Shown: positions 17,497 to 25,194 of the stretch, one piece after another
Position numbering within the stretch: position 1 is the first letter of the stretch
Layout: each line of letters opens with the position of its first letter
Origin: Labrenzia sp. THAF82
Lineage (GTDB): Bacteria; Pseudomonadota; Alphaproteobacteria; Rhizobiales; Stappiaceae
DNA: 64,000 bases
Assembly: GCF_009363435.1 (NCBI RefSeq)
Contig: NZ_CP045354.1
Span: 6,042,501 to 6,106,500, forward strand
Reading direction: 5' to 3'
Program-made: the position numbers and the translations under genes
Notes under the pieces: model-generated
Database searches by the model: none
What the model was told of the DNA's origin: nothing
Seen by the model: only the letters and a program-made list of their open reading frames with translations

Positions 17497-18203
17497 ATCA
17501 AACCCACTTGAGTGAACGACAGGTGCGGGACAGAACCCTGTCCGATCGCGCCTATGAAAACATCCTGTCCAAAATCATGGATGGTGACATTCCAGTTGGC
17601 GGCAAACTTCCAACTGAGCAGGTTCTTTCAAGTGAACTCGGAGTTTCCCGCCCCGTCCTGCGCCAGGCGCTGAAACAGTTGCGCGAAGATGATGTGATCG
17701 TGTCCCGCCAAGGGTCGGGATCTTTTGTGAAACGGCGCCCTGAAGGCGCTATTCTCGATTTTGCCCCAATCGGCTCGATTGCCGACATTCAGCGTACTTT
17801 CGAATTCCGGGCAGCCGTGGAAGGGGAAGCCGCCTATCTGGCCGCTGAAAGGCGCACGGATTCAGATCTGAACGAACTGCGCGCTTCTCTTGCGGAACTT
17901 GACCGCTGTATCGCCGAGGGTGAACTGGGCGTAGCTGCAGACGAGGTCTTTCATGTTGCGGTCTGCAACGCTGCAGACAACAAGTATTTTGTCGCGGCAC
18001 GGTCTTCCATGAAGTCAAATATCCTGACGGGCATGAACTTGACCCGCAATCTTTCACTCACCAAGCCACAAGACCGTATGAAGCTGGTTCAAGCTGAGCA
18101 CTATGAGATTTTCGAAGCCATCGAAAAAGGCGACCGAGACTCAGCGCGCAACGCTATGCGGGCCCATGTTGAAAACGCACGCAAGCGCATTTTTGAAGGC
18201 TAG
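17472..18203 (+). CDS. GntR-family transcriptional regulator (FCD / FadR subfamily)
   Basis: 243 residues. A winged helix at about 22-90 (DRAYENILSKIMDGDIPVGGKLPTE, then SRPVLRQALKQLREDDVI, RQGSGSFV) is followed by an all-helical FCD ligand domain with AADEVFHVAVCNAADN and a C-terminal HYEIFEAIEKGDRDSA helix holding metal-binding His positions. The GTG start lies inside the RraA-like gene. FCD regulators usually sense organic or sugar acids. Likely controls the alginate/uronate cluster through the ATTTGTAAA-type sites; binding is inferred from position only. Confidence 0.88.
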   Translation: MAAEKRTVNQTHLSERQVRDRTLSDRAYENILSKIMDGDIPVGGKLPTEQVLSSELGVSRPVLRQALKQLREDDVIVSRQGSGSFVKRRPEGAILDFAPIGSIADIQRTFEFRAAVEGEAAYLAAERRTDSDLNELRASLAELDRCIAEGELGVAADEVFHVAVCNAADNKYFVAARSSMKSNILTGMNLTRNLSLTKPQDRMKLVQAEHYEIFEAIEKGDRDSARNAMRAHVENARKRIFEG

Positions 18204-18356
18204 TCGTTCCCGTTGGATCGAAACCAATACACCGCAACGGACTGCGTGAGCCAGTCTTGAGCCGAGAGGCCGGAAACCGAAGCAGCTGCCGCCAGCCCTT
18301 ACACAAGTGCAGGACCAACGACAGCTGTTCTTTCCTCGGGAGGGAAATCAATTGGG

Positions 18357-18704
18357 TTAGGTTTGAGGCCACCCATGAGCTTCCAGAAAGTCGTCGCGGC
18401 GCGGTGTGAAGGCGTCCAGGAGGCTGCCTGCCTCTTCACAGACACAGGAATGAACGGCGTTTGACGGAATGACCATCGCATCGCCAGGACCAAGCACTTT
18501 GGTCTGCCCCTCCACCGTGAACCGAAAGCGTCCGGAGGCAACATAGGTCGTTTGCAGATGAGGATGATTGTGCGCTGCGCCCTCACCGCCTTTTTCAAAT
18601 CGGAACTCGACCATCATAATGTCCTTGTCTTCACAAAGAATGCGCCGTTTCGCGCCTGGTCCACTGTCCATCCATTCAGAGGCTGCATCGGAATTTACAA
18701 TCAT
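18357..18704 (-). CDS. kdgF: KdgF-type cupin, unsaturated uronate linearising enzyme
   Basis: 115 residues, single cupin barrel. Metal ligands are visible as His-45, His-47, Gln-51 and His-85; Asp-97 and Arg-103 stand where KdgF carries its catalytic Asp and Arg. KdgF turns the ring form of 4,5-unsaturated uronates from pectin or alginate lyases into the open keto form, the step between the PL15 lyase and the DEHU reductase. Identification rests on size, residue pattern (HNHPHLQ, LGPGDAMVIP, FTPRRDDF) and the uronate context. A double ATTTGTAAA-like motif lies 10 bases upstream of its start. Confidence 0.85.
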   Translation of the reverse strand: MIVNSDAASEWMDSGPGAKRRILCEDKDIMMVEFRFEKGGEGAAHNHPHLQTTYVASGRFRFTVEGQTKVLGPGDAMVIPSNAVHSCVCEEAGSLLDAFTPRRDDFLEAHGWPQT

Positions 18705-18714
18705 GTCGCCGCCT

Positions 18715-18758
18715 ATTTGTAAAATTTGTATCTGATTTGTTTAATTTGTAAACAAATT
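18715..18758. promoter_or_regulatory. Candidate GntR-family operators upstream of kdgF
   Basis: ATTTGTAAAATTTGTA at 18715-18730 is a direct double of the motif seen before dctP and the RraA-like gene. Just beyond it, AATTTGT-AA-ACAAATT at 18743-18758 is a perfect inverted repeat with a two-base spacer. Both lie within 55 bases of the kdgF start. An FCD-type GntR dimer would be expected to read the inverted form. Confidence 0.5.
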
Positions 18759-18895
18759 CTGCTCCACATGCAATTGAAAAGTCGTGGTCCCGTGGCAACC
18801 ACTTGGCGGGCGATATTTCGCCACCAGCTTTTCCGGCCACCACGGGCACTGGCTTGCACCTTTCAGGGCTTGCAAGTCACGCACAAAACGGCAAA

Positions 18896-18911
18896 ATGTT
18901 ATCGATATCAT
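18896..18911. promoter_or_regulatory. LacI-type operator before the DUF336 gene
   Basis: ATGTTATCGATATCAT, one mismatch from the perfect 16-bp palindrome found at 21504-21519. It ends only 15 bases before the GTG start and overlaps the leader, as expected for a repressor roadblock. Confidence 0.6.
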
Positions 18912-18926
18912 TTTGGAGAAAGCGCC

Positions 18927-19343
18927 GTGGAAACGACACAGACAACCCAAATCCTGACCCATCAGGGTGCCTTGAAACTCTTGACGGCTGCTGTCGCCAA
19001 AGCTGAAGAAATCGGTCAGCCACAATGCATCGTCATCGTGGATGCGAGTGGTGAAGTCCTGGCGGAAATCCGCATGACCGGAGCAAAATTCCTGAGCCGA
19101 AAAAGTGCTCTTGCGAAAGCATTGACAGCGTCCTCCATTGGCTCTGCCACCGTCAATATTCCAGAAGAGGTCCGCGCACTGATCGGGCTCGCAACTGGTG
19201 GAAACGTGACAGGGCTTCCGGGCGGAATGCCGATTGTCGTCGACGGCACGGTGCTAGGCGGGATCGGTGTTGGCTCCGGGTCGGGGCAACAAGACATTGA
19301 AGTCGCGCGTGCCGCGCTTGCGGCCATTGGAGCTGAAACCTGA
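18927..19343 (+). CDS. DUF336 / HbpS-GlcG family protein
   Basis: 138 residues. The pattern is the HbpS/GlcG family: a first helix with ALKLLTAAVAKAEEIGQP, then CIVIVDASGEVLAEIRM, then the long helix with SRKSALAKALTASS, and a Gly-rich ending VLGGIGVGSGSGQQDIEVA. Members are small oligomeric proteins, some haem-binding; GlcG is encoded with glycolate oxidase genes. The role here is unknown. The GTG at 18927 follows GGAGAA with a 7-base gap; the longer frame upstream overlaps the operator. The LacI-type operator places it in the idonate/gluconate regulon. Confidence 0.75.
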   Translation: METTQTTQILTHQGALKLLTAAVAKAEEIGQPQCIVIVDASGEVLAEIRMTGAKFLSRKSALAKALTASSIGSATVNIPEEVRALIGLATGGNVTGLPGGMPIVVDGTVLGGIGVGSGSGQQDIEVARAALAAIGAET

Positions 19344-19426
19344 GGGTGCCGGCTTGTTGATGGAGCGCCGCTTAAACACAAATTACGGGTCTCTCTAACG
19401 GGTATCTTGCCCGTTTGCGCTGTCCA

Positions 19427-19456
19427 GGCCGGGCCTCTCAAAAGGAAGGCCCGGCC
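19427..19456. terminator. Bidirectional hairpin between convergent genes
   Basis: GGCCGGGCCT (19427-19436) pairs with AGGCCCGGCC (19447-19456), a 10-bp GC-rich stem with a 10-base loop containing AAAA. It lies between the stops of the DUF336 gene and the L-idonate dehydrogenase gene. No strong T tract on either side. Confidence 0.65.
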
Positions 19457-19491
19457 AGAACGATATGTCAGAGCAGCTGTGTCGCAGTTTC

Positions 19492-20523
19492 TCAGTTAAA
19501 GGCGATCTGCGCCTTCACGGCCTGGCTGCGATCCCCGGCTGTCTTGAAAGCCGCGACGGCATCGCTGAGCGGGAATGTCTGGGTGATGAACGGCTTGACA
19601 TCAATCAGGCCCTTTTGCATCAGACTGACACCGGTGAAGAACTCTTCGTGGAACCGAAAAGAGCCCTTCAACGAAAGCTCCTTGGCCGTCAACGCCATCA
19701 TTGGCACCGGCATGTCACCGCCTAGACCAAGCTGGACAATTGTGCCGCCCGGTTGCATGGCCGAAATACCGGATGCGAGCGCCGGGGCGGCTCCTGAACA
19801 CTCAAAGAGAACATCGAACGTACCCTTGTCGGCGAAATAACCTTCAAGCCCTTCCGGAGTTTCAGCCATGTTGATGACGCGATCGGCACCAGCAGCTTCA
19901 GCCTTGGACAGCGTGAAGGCACTGAGATCCGTTGCAACGATGAGGTCCGCACCGGCGCGACGCGCCGCGAGGATGCACAAGATCCCGATCGGGCCGCACC
20001 CTGTCACCAGGACAGACTTTCCAAGCATGCTGCCGGCATTGCGCACGGCATGCAGACACACAGCGAGCGGCTCTGCCATGGCCGCTTCTCCAGGAGACAG
20101 TCCGTCAGCTGGTGCGCATTGCGAAGCATCTGCGACAAGAACTTCGCGAAATGCTCCCTGAATGTGCGGAAAAGGCATAGCGCTGCCGTAGAACCGCATA
20201 TTCAGGCACTGATTGAATTGCCCCTCGTCGCAGAACCGGCAATTCCCGCACGGTCGTGACGGCGATACGGCGACCAGCTGTCCAATGGACAGGCCTGAAA
20301 CGCCTTCGCCCAGCGCGGTGATATGGCCTGCAACTTCATGACCGAGGATCATTGGCTCTTTCAGGCGAACAGGTCCAAAGCCGCCATGGTTGTAGTAGTG
20401 CAGATCGGAGCCGCAAATGCCGCCTCTCGCAAGTTCGATCTGAACCTCACCCGGACCGGGAGGCACAACGCTCTGCTCCTCAATGCGCAGGTCTTCGGCT
20501 GCGTGTATCACTATGGCTTTCAT
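19492..20523 (-). CDS. idnD: L-idonate 5-dehydrogenase (zinc MDR family)
   Basis: 343 residues, the length of E. coli IdnD. Zinc-dependent medium-chain alcohol dehydrogenase: catalytic site Cys-37, His-62 and Glu-63 (GHE), structural zinc Cys-92, 95, 98 and 106 (CGNCRFCDEGQFNQC), and nucleotide motif TGCGPIG at about 174-180. It oxidises L-idonate to 5-ketogluconate, which the gluconate 5-dehydrogenase across the divergent region reduces to gluconate. The start follows GAGGACATC. It forms a unit with the 2-hydroxyacid dehydrogenase, seven bases apart. Sorbitol/threonine dehydrogenase relatives are the alternative, but the neighbours favour idonate. Confidence 0.82.
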   Translation of the reverse strand: MKAIVIHAAEDLRIEEQSVVPPGPGEVQIELARGGICGSDLHYYNHGGFGPVRLKEPMILGHEVAGHITALGEGVSGLSIGQLVAVSPSRPCGNCRFCDEGQFNQCLNMRFYGSAMPFPHIQGAFREVLVADASQCAPADGLSPGEAAMAEPLAVCLHAVRNAGSMLGKSVLVTGCGPIGILCILAARRAGADLIVATDLSAFTLSKAEAAGADRVINMAETPEGLEGYFADKGTFDVLFECSGAAPALASGISAMQPGGTIVQLGLGGDMPVPMMALTAKELSLKGSFRFHEEFFTGVSLMQKGLIDVKPFITQTFPLSDAVAAFKTAGDRSQAVKAQIAFN

Positions 20524-20530
20524 GATGTCC

Positions 20531-21478
20531 TCACAGCACAGGCGTCAATAGATCGCGACCATCGAAATGAGCTTTCAGATTGTCACGTACCAGCTTGCCC
20601 ATGGCCTTTCTGGTTTCGACGGTACCGGAGGCGTGGTGCGGCTGTAAGAGCACGTTGTTCAATTCCAGAAACCGCGGATTCAGTGCTGGCTCGCCCTCAA
20701 ACACGTCAAGGGCAGCTGCTCCGAGGCGTCCGTTTTCAAGCGCATCCAGCAATGCGTCCTCGTCGATATTCGACGCACGGCTGATATTGATCACCATGCC
20801 TTGCGGGCCGACCGCCTCGATCACCTGACTGTTGACGATATGCCGGGTTTCCGCTGAGGCTGCGAGAGTGACAAAGAGGAAGTCCGAGTGACGTGCCAGT
20901 TCGACGGCATCGGGCACAAATGTCCAATCTGCAGCATAATCCTTCGGGCCGATGTCGCTGTAGGCGATATCAAGATCGAAGCCGGCAAGCCTTTTGCCAA
21001 CTTCATAACCAATCCGGCCGAGGCCGAGAATGCCGGCCTTCTTGCCCCAGACGCGGCTTTTGAGAGGATAGAGCCCCTTTGCGGCCCAACTGCCATCCTT
21101 GACCCAGGTTTCTGCTCCGACAATTCCGCGCGATTGCGCGAGCATCATGGCAACACCAAGGTCGGCCACATCGTTGGTCAGCACGTCAGGTGTGTTGGTC
21201 ACGCGTATATTGCGTTCCCGGCAGGCTTGAAGATCCACCGCATCAAACCCGACGCCATAAACAGAAATGACCTCCAGGTTGGGACAGGCCTCGATCATCG
21301 CCCTGTCTGCACCCAGCTCTCCGCGCGTTGCGATCCCTTGGATGCTCTCGCCAACCGAAGACAGAAAGGCTGCAGCGTCTGATGCCTCGAACAGCTTATG
21401 CATGTGAAAACTTTCCTGAAGCGGGATCTGATCCCACTCCGGATACGGACCGACTTGAAGAATGTCGGGTTTGCTCAT
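20531..21478 (-). CDS. D-isomer-specific 2-hydroxyacid dehydrogenase (ketogluconate/hydroxypyruvate reductase type)
   Basis: 315 residues. NAD(P) motif GLGRIG at 152-157; catalytic Arg-234 (NISRAS), Glu-263 (EGEP) and His-281/His-282 (LLQPHHASG). The closest known types are GhrB-like enzymes that reduce glyoxylate, hydroxypyruvate and 2-ketogluconate. In an idonate/gluconate locus, reduction of 2-keto-gluconate or 2-keto-idonate is the natural guess. The ATG at 21478 follows GGGAGCG; the frame runs 80 codons further upstream through the divergent promoter and I do not count that part. First gene of the unit with idnD. Confidence 0.82.
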   Translation of the reverse strand: MSKPDILQVGPYPEWDQIPLQESFHMHKLFEASDAAAFLSSVGESIQGIATRGELGADRAMIEACPNLEVISVYGVGFDAVDLQACRERNIRVTNTPDVLTNDVADLGVAMMLAQSRGIVGAETWVKDGSWAAKGLYPLKSRVWGKKAGILGLGRIGYEVGKRLAGFDLDIAYSDIGPKDYAADWTFVPDAVELARHSDFLFVTLAASAETRHIVNSQVIEAVGPQGMVINISRASNIDEDALLDALENGRLGAAALDVFEGEPALNPRFLELNNVLLQPHHASGTVETRKAMGKLVRDNLKAHFDGRDLLTPVL

Positions 21479-21493
21479 TGGCACGCTCCCTAC

Positions 21494-21522
21494 TTGACAA
21501 CTAATGTTATCGATAACATATT
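21494..21522 (+). promoter_or_regulatory. Promoter with embedded LacI-type operator
   Basis: TTGACA at 21494-21499 and CATATT at 21517-21522 are 17 bases apart. The perfect palindrome ATGTTATCGATAACAT (21504-21519) fills the spacer and touches the -10 element, a textbook repression layout. It lies in the 85-base gap between the divergent hydroxyacid dehydrogenase and gluconate 5-dehydrogenase genes and could control both. The sequence is close to the ATGTTACCGGTAACAT-type site of the E. coli LacI-family GntR. Confidence 0.75.
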
Positions 21523-21563
21523 CGAAAAAACTGTCAATCAATTCGCGACAAAAAGGAAATTCG

Positions 21564-22331
21564 ATGAGCCTTTCACTGTTTGATCTGTCCGGTAAACGGG
21601 CGCTGATTACCGGCTCTTCGCAAGGAATCGGCTTTGCTCTGGCGCGTGGCCTCGCGGCTTCAGGCGCCAAGATCGTTTTGAACGGCCGTTCGGCGGACAA
21701 ACTTGCTGCGGCAGCCACTCAGCTTCGCTCGGAGGGCTTCAACGTTGAAGAGCTGTTGTTCGATGTGACCGATCACGATGCCGTTCGCAAAGCTGTCAAT
21801 GATTTCGAAGCGGCCACAGGTCCCATCGATATTCTCGTCAACAATGCGGGCATGCAACACCGCACACAGCTGGAAGACTTTCCGGCAGATGCGTTTGAGC
21901 GCTTGCTCCAGACCAACATTGCCTCTGTTTTCCATGTCGGACAGGCGGTTGCACGCCACATGATCACGCGCGGAGCCGGCAAGATCGTCAATATCTGTTC
22001 TGTTCAAACGGCGCTCGCACGTCCCGGCATCGCACCCTATACAGCGACAAAGGGAGCGGTAGCGAACCTGACCAAAGGTATGGCGACCGACTGGGCCAAG
22101 CATGGTCTGCAGTGCAACGGGCTCGCACCAGGGTATTTCGACACGCCACTGAACGCAGCCCTGGTGAATGATCCTGAATTCAGCGCCTGGCTGGAAAAAC
22201 GCACACCGGCCGGCCGCTGGGGCAAAGTTGAAGAGCTGGTCGGAACCTGTGTGTTCCTGTCCTCCGATGCTTCCTCCTTCGTCAACGGCACGACCGTCTT
22301 TGTCGACGGTGGCATTTCGGCGTGTCTGTGA
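21564..22331 (+). CDS. idnO: Gluconate 5-dehydrogenase (SDR)
   Basis: 255 residues. TGSSQGIG at 16-23, NNAG at 93-96, Ser-146, Tyr-159 and Lys-163. Length and the opening LFDLSGKRALITGSSQGIGFALARGL agree with IdnO/Gno, which interconverts 5-ketogluconate and gluconate. The ATG at 21564 follows AAAAGGAAAT; the frame continues upstream over the operator. First gene of a four-gene run in which each start overlaps the previous stop. Confidence 0.85.
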   Translation: MSLSLFDLSGKRALITGSSQGIGFALARGLAASGAKIVLNGRSADKLAAAATQLRSEGFNVEELLFDVTDHDAVRKAVNDFEAATGPIDILVNNAGMQHRTQLEDFPADAFERLLQTNIASVFHVGQAVARHMITRGAGKIVNICSVQTALARPGIAPYTATKGAVANLTKGMATDWAKHGLQCNGLAPGYFDTPLNAALVNDPEFSAWLEKRTPAGRWGKVEELVGTCVFLSSDASSFVNGTTVFVDGGISACL

Positions 22332-22831
22332 TGGTTGCCTATGTCGTCATGGGCGTATCGGGTTGCGGCAAATCGGAAATCGGTCGTGGTTTCGCGCGTG
22401 CGATCGGTGGGACATTTGTTGATGGAGACGATCTCCACCCGGAAGAGAACATTGCAAAAATGGGCCGCGGCGAGCCTCTGACGGATGATGATCGCGCGCC
22501 TTGGCTGGACAAGGTCGGAGACAGGCTGAAGGACGCGGACACACCAACAGTCATCGCCTGTTCAGCACTCAAGCGTATCTACCGCGAACGTATTTCCGAC
22601 AGAGCCGAACGACCTGTGACTTTTCTTTATCTGGAAGGCTCGCGTGAAATTCTCACCAGCCGCATGAAGAATCGATCGGGGCACTTCATGCCTGTTGCCT
22701 TGCTGGACAGCCAGCTCGCGACGCTGGAACCGCCTGCCGCGGACGAAATGTTCGTCTCTGCGTCAATCGATCAAACACCGGACATGGTGATTGCCGCCTT
22801 GTTGTCCGGACTTCGAAGGGAAACAAAATGA
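22331..22831 (+). CDS. gntK: Gluconokinase
   Basis: 166 residues. P-loop GVSGCGKS at 8-15, then DGDDLHPEENIAKMGRGEPLTDDDRAPWL, the gluconate-binding signature of GntK/IdnK, and later RSGHFMPVALLDSQLATLEPP. It phosphorylates gluconate to 6-phosphogluconate for the Entner-Doudoroff or pentose-phosphate route. The ATG at 22331 overlaps the idnO stop as TGATG; a GTG three codons earlier is open but lies inside idnO. Confidence 0.93.
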   Translation: MVAYVVMGVSGCGKSEIGRGFARAIGGTFVDGDDLHPEENIAKMGRGEPLTDDDRAPWLDKVGDRLKDADTPTVIACSALKRIYRERISDRAERPVTFLYLEGSREILTSRMKNRSGHFMPVALLDSQLATLEPPAADEMFVSASIDQTPDMVIAALLSGLRRETK

Positions 22832-23715
22832 GCGAAAAAGCAGCTCTAATCGGCGCTGGTGCCATGGGAGGTGCAATCGGAATGCGCCTTCTGGAAACCG
22901 GTAATTCACTGACCGTATTCGATCTGGACGCCGAAAAAGTTTCTGCGCTGGTCGAAAAAGGTGCCACTGCCGCAGCCTCGGCTGCCGAAGCGGCGTCCCA
23001 GGCGGACTTTGTGGTCACAAGCCTGAATTCGCCCAAGATCGTCGAGATCGCCGTTTTTGGCGAGAACGGCGTTTCTTCCGGCGCACGGCCTGGCACTCTC
23101 ATCATCGACATGTCGTCCATCGACCCGGATGCGACCAAGGCTCTGGCGGCACAGGCCGCCGACGCAGGTTTGCGATGGGTGGACAGCCCACTGTCTGGCG
23201 GTGCGCCAAAGGCCTTGATCGGCGAGCTGACGCTGATGGCCGGTGGTGCTGAAGCTGACGTTCAGGATGCACACCGGCTCCTGAAACATGTCTCCAGCAA
23301 CTACACTCATATGGGCCCGGTTGGCGCCGGTCAGACGACCAAGCTTATCAACCAGGTCCTTTGTGGCCTCGGTTTTCTGGCCGTCGCAGAAGCAACCCAG
23401 CTCGCGCTGGATGCCGGAGTCGACGCACAAAAGATCCCCACAGCGCTGAAAGGTGGCCGGGCAGACAGTGCCATCCTGCAGGAATACATGCCCCGTTTCG
23501 TCGACAAGGATTACCGGCGCACGGGTCGGATCGACAACATGGTCAAGGATCTCAACGGCGCGCAGGATCTGGCACGCCGGACCCATACTGCAATGCCGCT
23601 GACGGCCTTGTGCGCTGAGGTGCACAGGATGCTGACATCTGCCGGACTTGGCGGTGAAGACCAGGCCGCGCTGATGGAATTTTTCAAGGGACCCGACAAG
23701 GAGCAATTTAAATGA
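22828..23715 (+). CDS. 3-hydroxyisobutyrate dehydrogenase family reductase (GarR-like)
   Basis: 295 residues. GAGAMGGAIG at 9-18 binds the dinucleotide; DSPLSGG at 119-125, catalytic Lys-172 and Asn-175 (TTKLINQ) define the beta-hydroxyacid dehydrogenase family. Candidate substrates are tartronate semialdehyde (GarR), 3-hydroxyisobutyrate or a sugar acid. A true 6-phosphogluconate dehydrogenase would be about 470 residues or carry a longer C-domain, so this is not Gnd. Overlaps gntK by four bases. Confidence 0.85.
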   Translation: MSEKAALIGAGAMGGAIGMRLLETGNSLTVFDLDAEKVSALVEKGATAAASAAEAASQADFVVTSLNSPKIVEIAVFGENGVSSGARPGTLIIDMSSIDPDATKALAAQAADAGLRWVDSPLSGGAPKALIGELTLMAGGAEADVQDAHRLLKHVSSNYTHMGPVGAGQTTKLINQVLCGLGFLAVAEATQLALDAGVDAQKIPTALKGGRADSAILQEYMPRFVDKDYRRTGRIDNMVKDLNGAQDLARRTHTAMPLTALCAEVHRMLTSAGLGGEDQAALMEFFKGPDKEQFK

Positions 23716-24044
23716 TCACTCGTTTCGCGCTTTTCGAGGGCAGCATCAAGACAGGCCGGACAGACGCGTTCAGATCTGCGGTAACCGAACGCCTTGTTCC
23801 TCTGTGGCGGCAATTTCCCGGCAATACGGATGTGCGGGTAATGTTCGGTGAAGAACGGGACGAAGGCGCTCCGGAATTCCCGCTTATCCTGGCCATAACC
23901 TATCCTGACAAAACCGCGATGGCGGGTGCACTGGAAAGCGCAGCCCGCAACGAATCGCGCGAAGTCACCGGCGAAATAGTGGCTGAGTTTTTCGATGGCC
24001 GCATTCATCACCACGTAACCGAGGCCAACGAATACACAGGCTGA
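23712..24044 (+). CDS. Small conserved protein, likely dimeric alpha-beta barrel
   Basis: 110 residues, ITRFALFEGSIKTGRTDAF at the start and ITYPDKTAMAGALESAARN later. The strand-helix-strand order with a mid-protein TYPDKTAMAGAL stretch resembles the EthD / ABM dimeric ferredoxin-like fold, but no catalytic residues can be named. Its ATG overlaps the stop of the GarR-like gene (ATGA), so it is part of the idonate/gluconate operon. Function unknown. Confidence 0.6.
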   Translation: MITRFALFEGSIKTGRTDAFRSAVTERLVPLWRQFPGNTDVRVMFGEERDEGAPEFPLILAITYPDKTAMAGALESAARNESREVTGEIVAEFFDGRIHHHVTEANEYTG

Positions 24045-24155
24045 AACCGCCGAATTCTTGGTTTCGTTAGAGCGCATGGTCAGCCGACGGCAGTCTTGTT
24101 TGCAGTTGCTTGTGCGTTCTGACAGTTTTACGCCTGTTTTGAGAGCGGAGGGCGT

Positions 24156-25172
24156 ATGCAACGACCTGTTACAATGAAGGATGTCGCTGAAAAGGCGGGC
24201 GTTTCCGTAATGACCGTCAGCCGTGCCTTCAAAAAGCATGCATCGGTCGGTGAGAAGACGCGGAAACGCATCCTGCAGATCGCCGACGATCTCGGATATG
24301 TTTTCGACAGCACTGCGGCGACCTTCAAGTCTCAGCGCACCGGATTTGTCGCCGTGACGATCCCTTCCATCAACAATGCAAACTTTGCCGATACGGTCGG
24401 CGCGCTTTCCGAAGTTCTCAAGAATTCGGATCTGCAAGTGCTCCTTGGGTATTCCAACTACGACATTCGAGAAGAGGAGCGGATTGTCGAGCAGTTCCTG
24501 AAACGGCGGCCTGAAGCCATTGTGCTCACAGGCGGGCGCCACACAACGCGAACACGCCAACTCCTTGAAAGAGCCAAAATCCCCGTTATCGAGACCTGGG
24601 ATCTGCCTGAAGACCCGATAGGCCACGTTGTCGGGTTTTCCAATTCGGCCACCATGCATGACCTTGTCGGGCATCTGGTCAAAACCGGTCGAAAACGCAT
24701 CGCCTTTATCGGAGGGGATACCGACGGTGACACGCGTGGTGCTGACCGTCGCCGCGGTTTCATCGACGCCATGAACCGGCACAAACTGTCGAAGGATCGA
24801 TTGATCGGCGCAGGAGAACCACCGATTTCAATGCGCGAAGGCGCTGACGCGATGTCCCTGCTCTTGAAGAATTACCCGGATACGGACGCTGTTATTTGCG
24901 TTTCGGATCTGTCGGCGTTCGGTGCTTTGACAGAATGCATGCGCAAAGACGTAAGAGTGCCTGAGGACATCGCCATTGCCGGCTTCGGCGCTTACGACAT
25001 CTCATCAGTCTGTGTGCCGACACTAACGACGGTCGATCCGCATCCGGTCGAAATCGGTCAAAAGGCAGGAGAAATCATTGTCTCGCTGCTGCGCGGCACG
25101 GGTGACAATGACAGCGGCCCGATCCGCTTGGAGATCGGGCCACAGCTGAGCATTAGACAATCGAGTTCTTAG
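24156..25172 (+). CDS. LacI-family regulator (GntR-like subgroup) 1
   Basis: 338 residues. The N-terminal helix-turn-helix reads TMKDVAEKAGVSVMTVSRAF; a periplasmic-binding-type ligand domain follows from about 65. The stretch RHTTRTRQLLERAKIPVIETWDL is like that of E. coli GntR, the LacI-type gluconate repressor. It follows the idonate/gluconate operon by 111 bases, on the same strand, with GGAGGGC before the ATG. It most likely represses that operon via the ATGTTATCGATAACAT site, but three other LacI proteins nearby are rivals. Confidence 0.88.
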   Translation: MQRPVTMKDVAEKAGVSVMTVSRAFKKHASVGEKTRKRILQIADDLGYVFDSTAATFKSQRTGFVAVTIPSINNANFADTVGALSEVLKNSDLQVLLGYSNYDIREEERIVEQFLKRRPEAIVLTGGRHTTRTRQLLERAKIPVIETWDLPEDPIGHVVGFSNSATMHDLVGHLVKTGRKRIAFIGGDTDGDTRGADRRRGFIDAMNRHKLSKDRLIGAGEPPISMREGADAMSLLLKNYPDTDAVICVSDLSAFGALTECMRKDVRVPEDIAIAGFGAYDISSVCVPTLTTVDPHPVEIGQKAGEIIVSLLRGTGDNDSGPIRLEIGPQLSIRQSSS

Positions 25173-25194
25173 GCGTCGATTAATTTTGCGACGC
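25173..25194. terminator. Short hairpin at convergent gene ends
   Basis: GCGTCG (25173-25178) pairs with CGACGC (25189-25194) around an AT-rich ten-base loop. Only seven bases separate the lacI stop and the dctP stop, so the stem overlaps the end of dctP. A weak bidirectional terminator is possible. Confidence 0.4.

Noticed and set aside
22828..23715. 6-phosphogluconate dehydrogenase (Gnd) as the identity of the reductase after gntK
   Set aside because: The protein is 295 residues with the DSPLSGG and TTKLINQ pattern of the hydroxyisobutyrate/GarR group and lacks the long Gnd C-terminal domain.
23511..24782. A 423-codon minus-strand frame opposite the GarR-like and lacI genes
   Set aside because: A shadow frame spanning two well-supported plus-strand genes.
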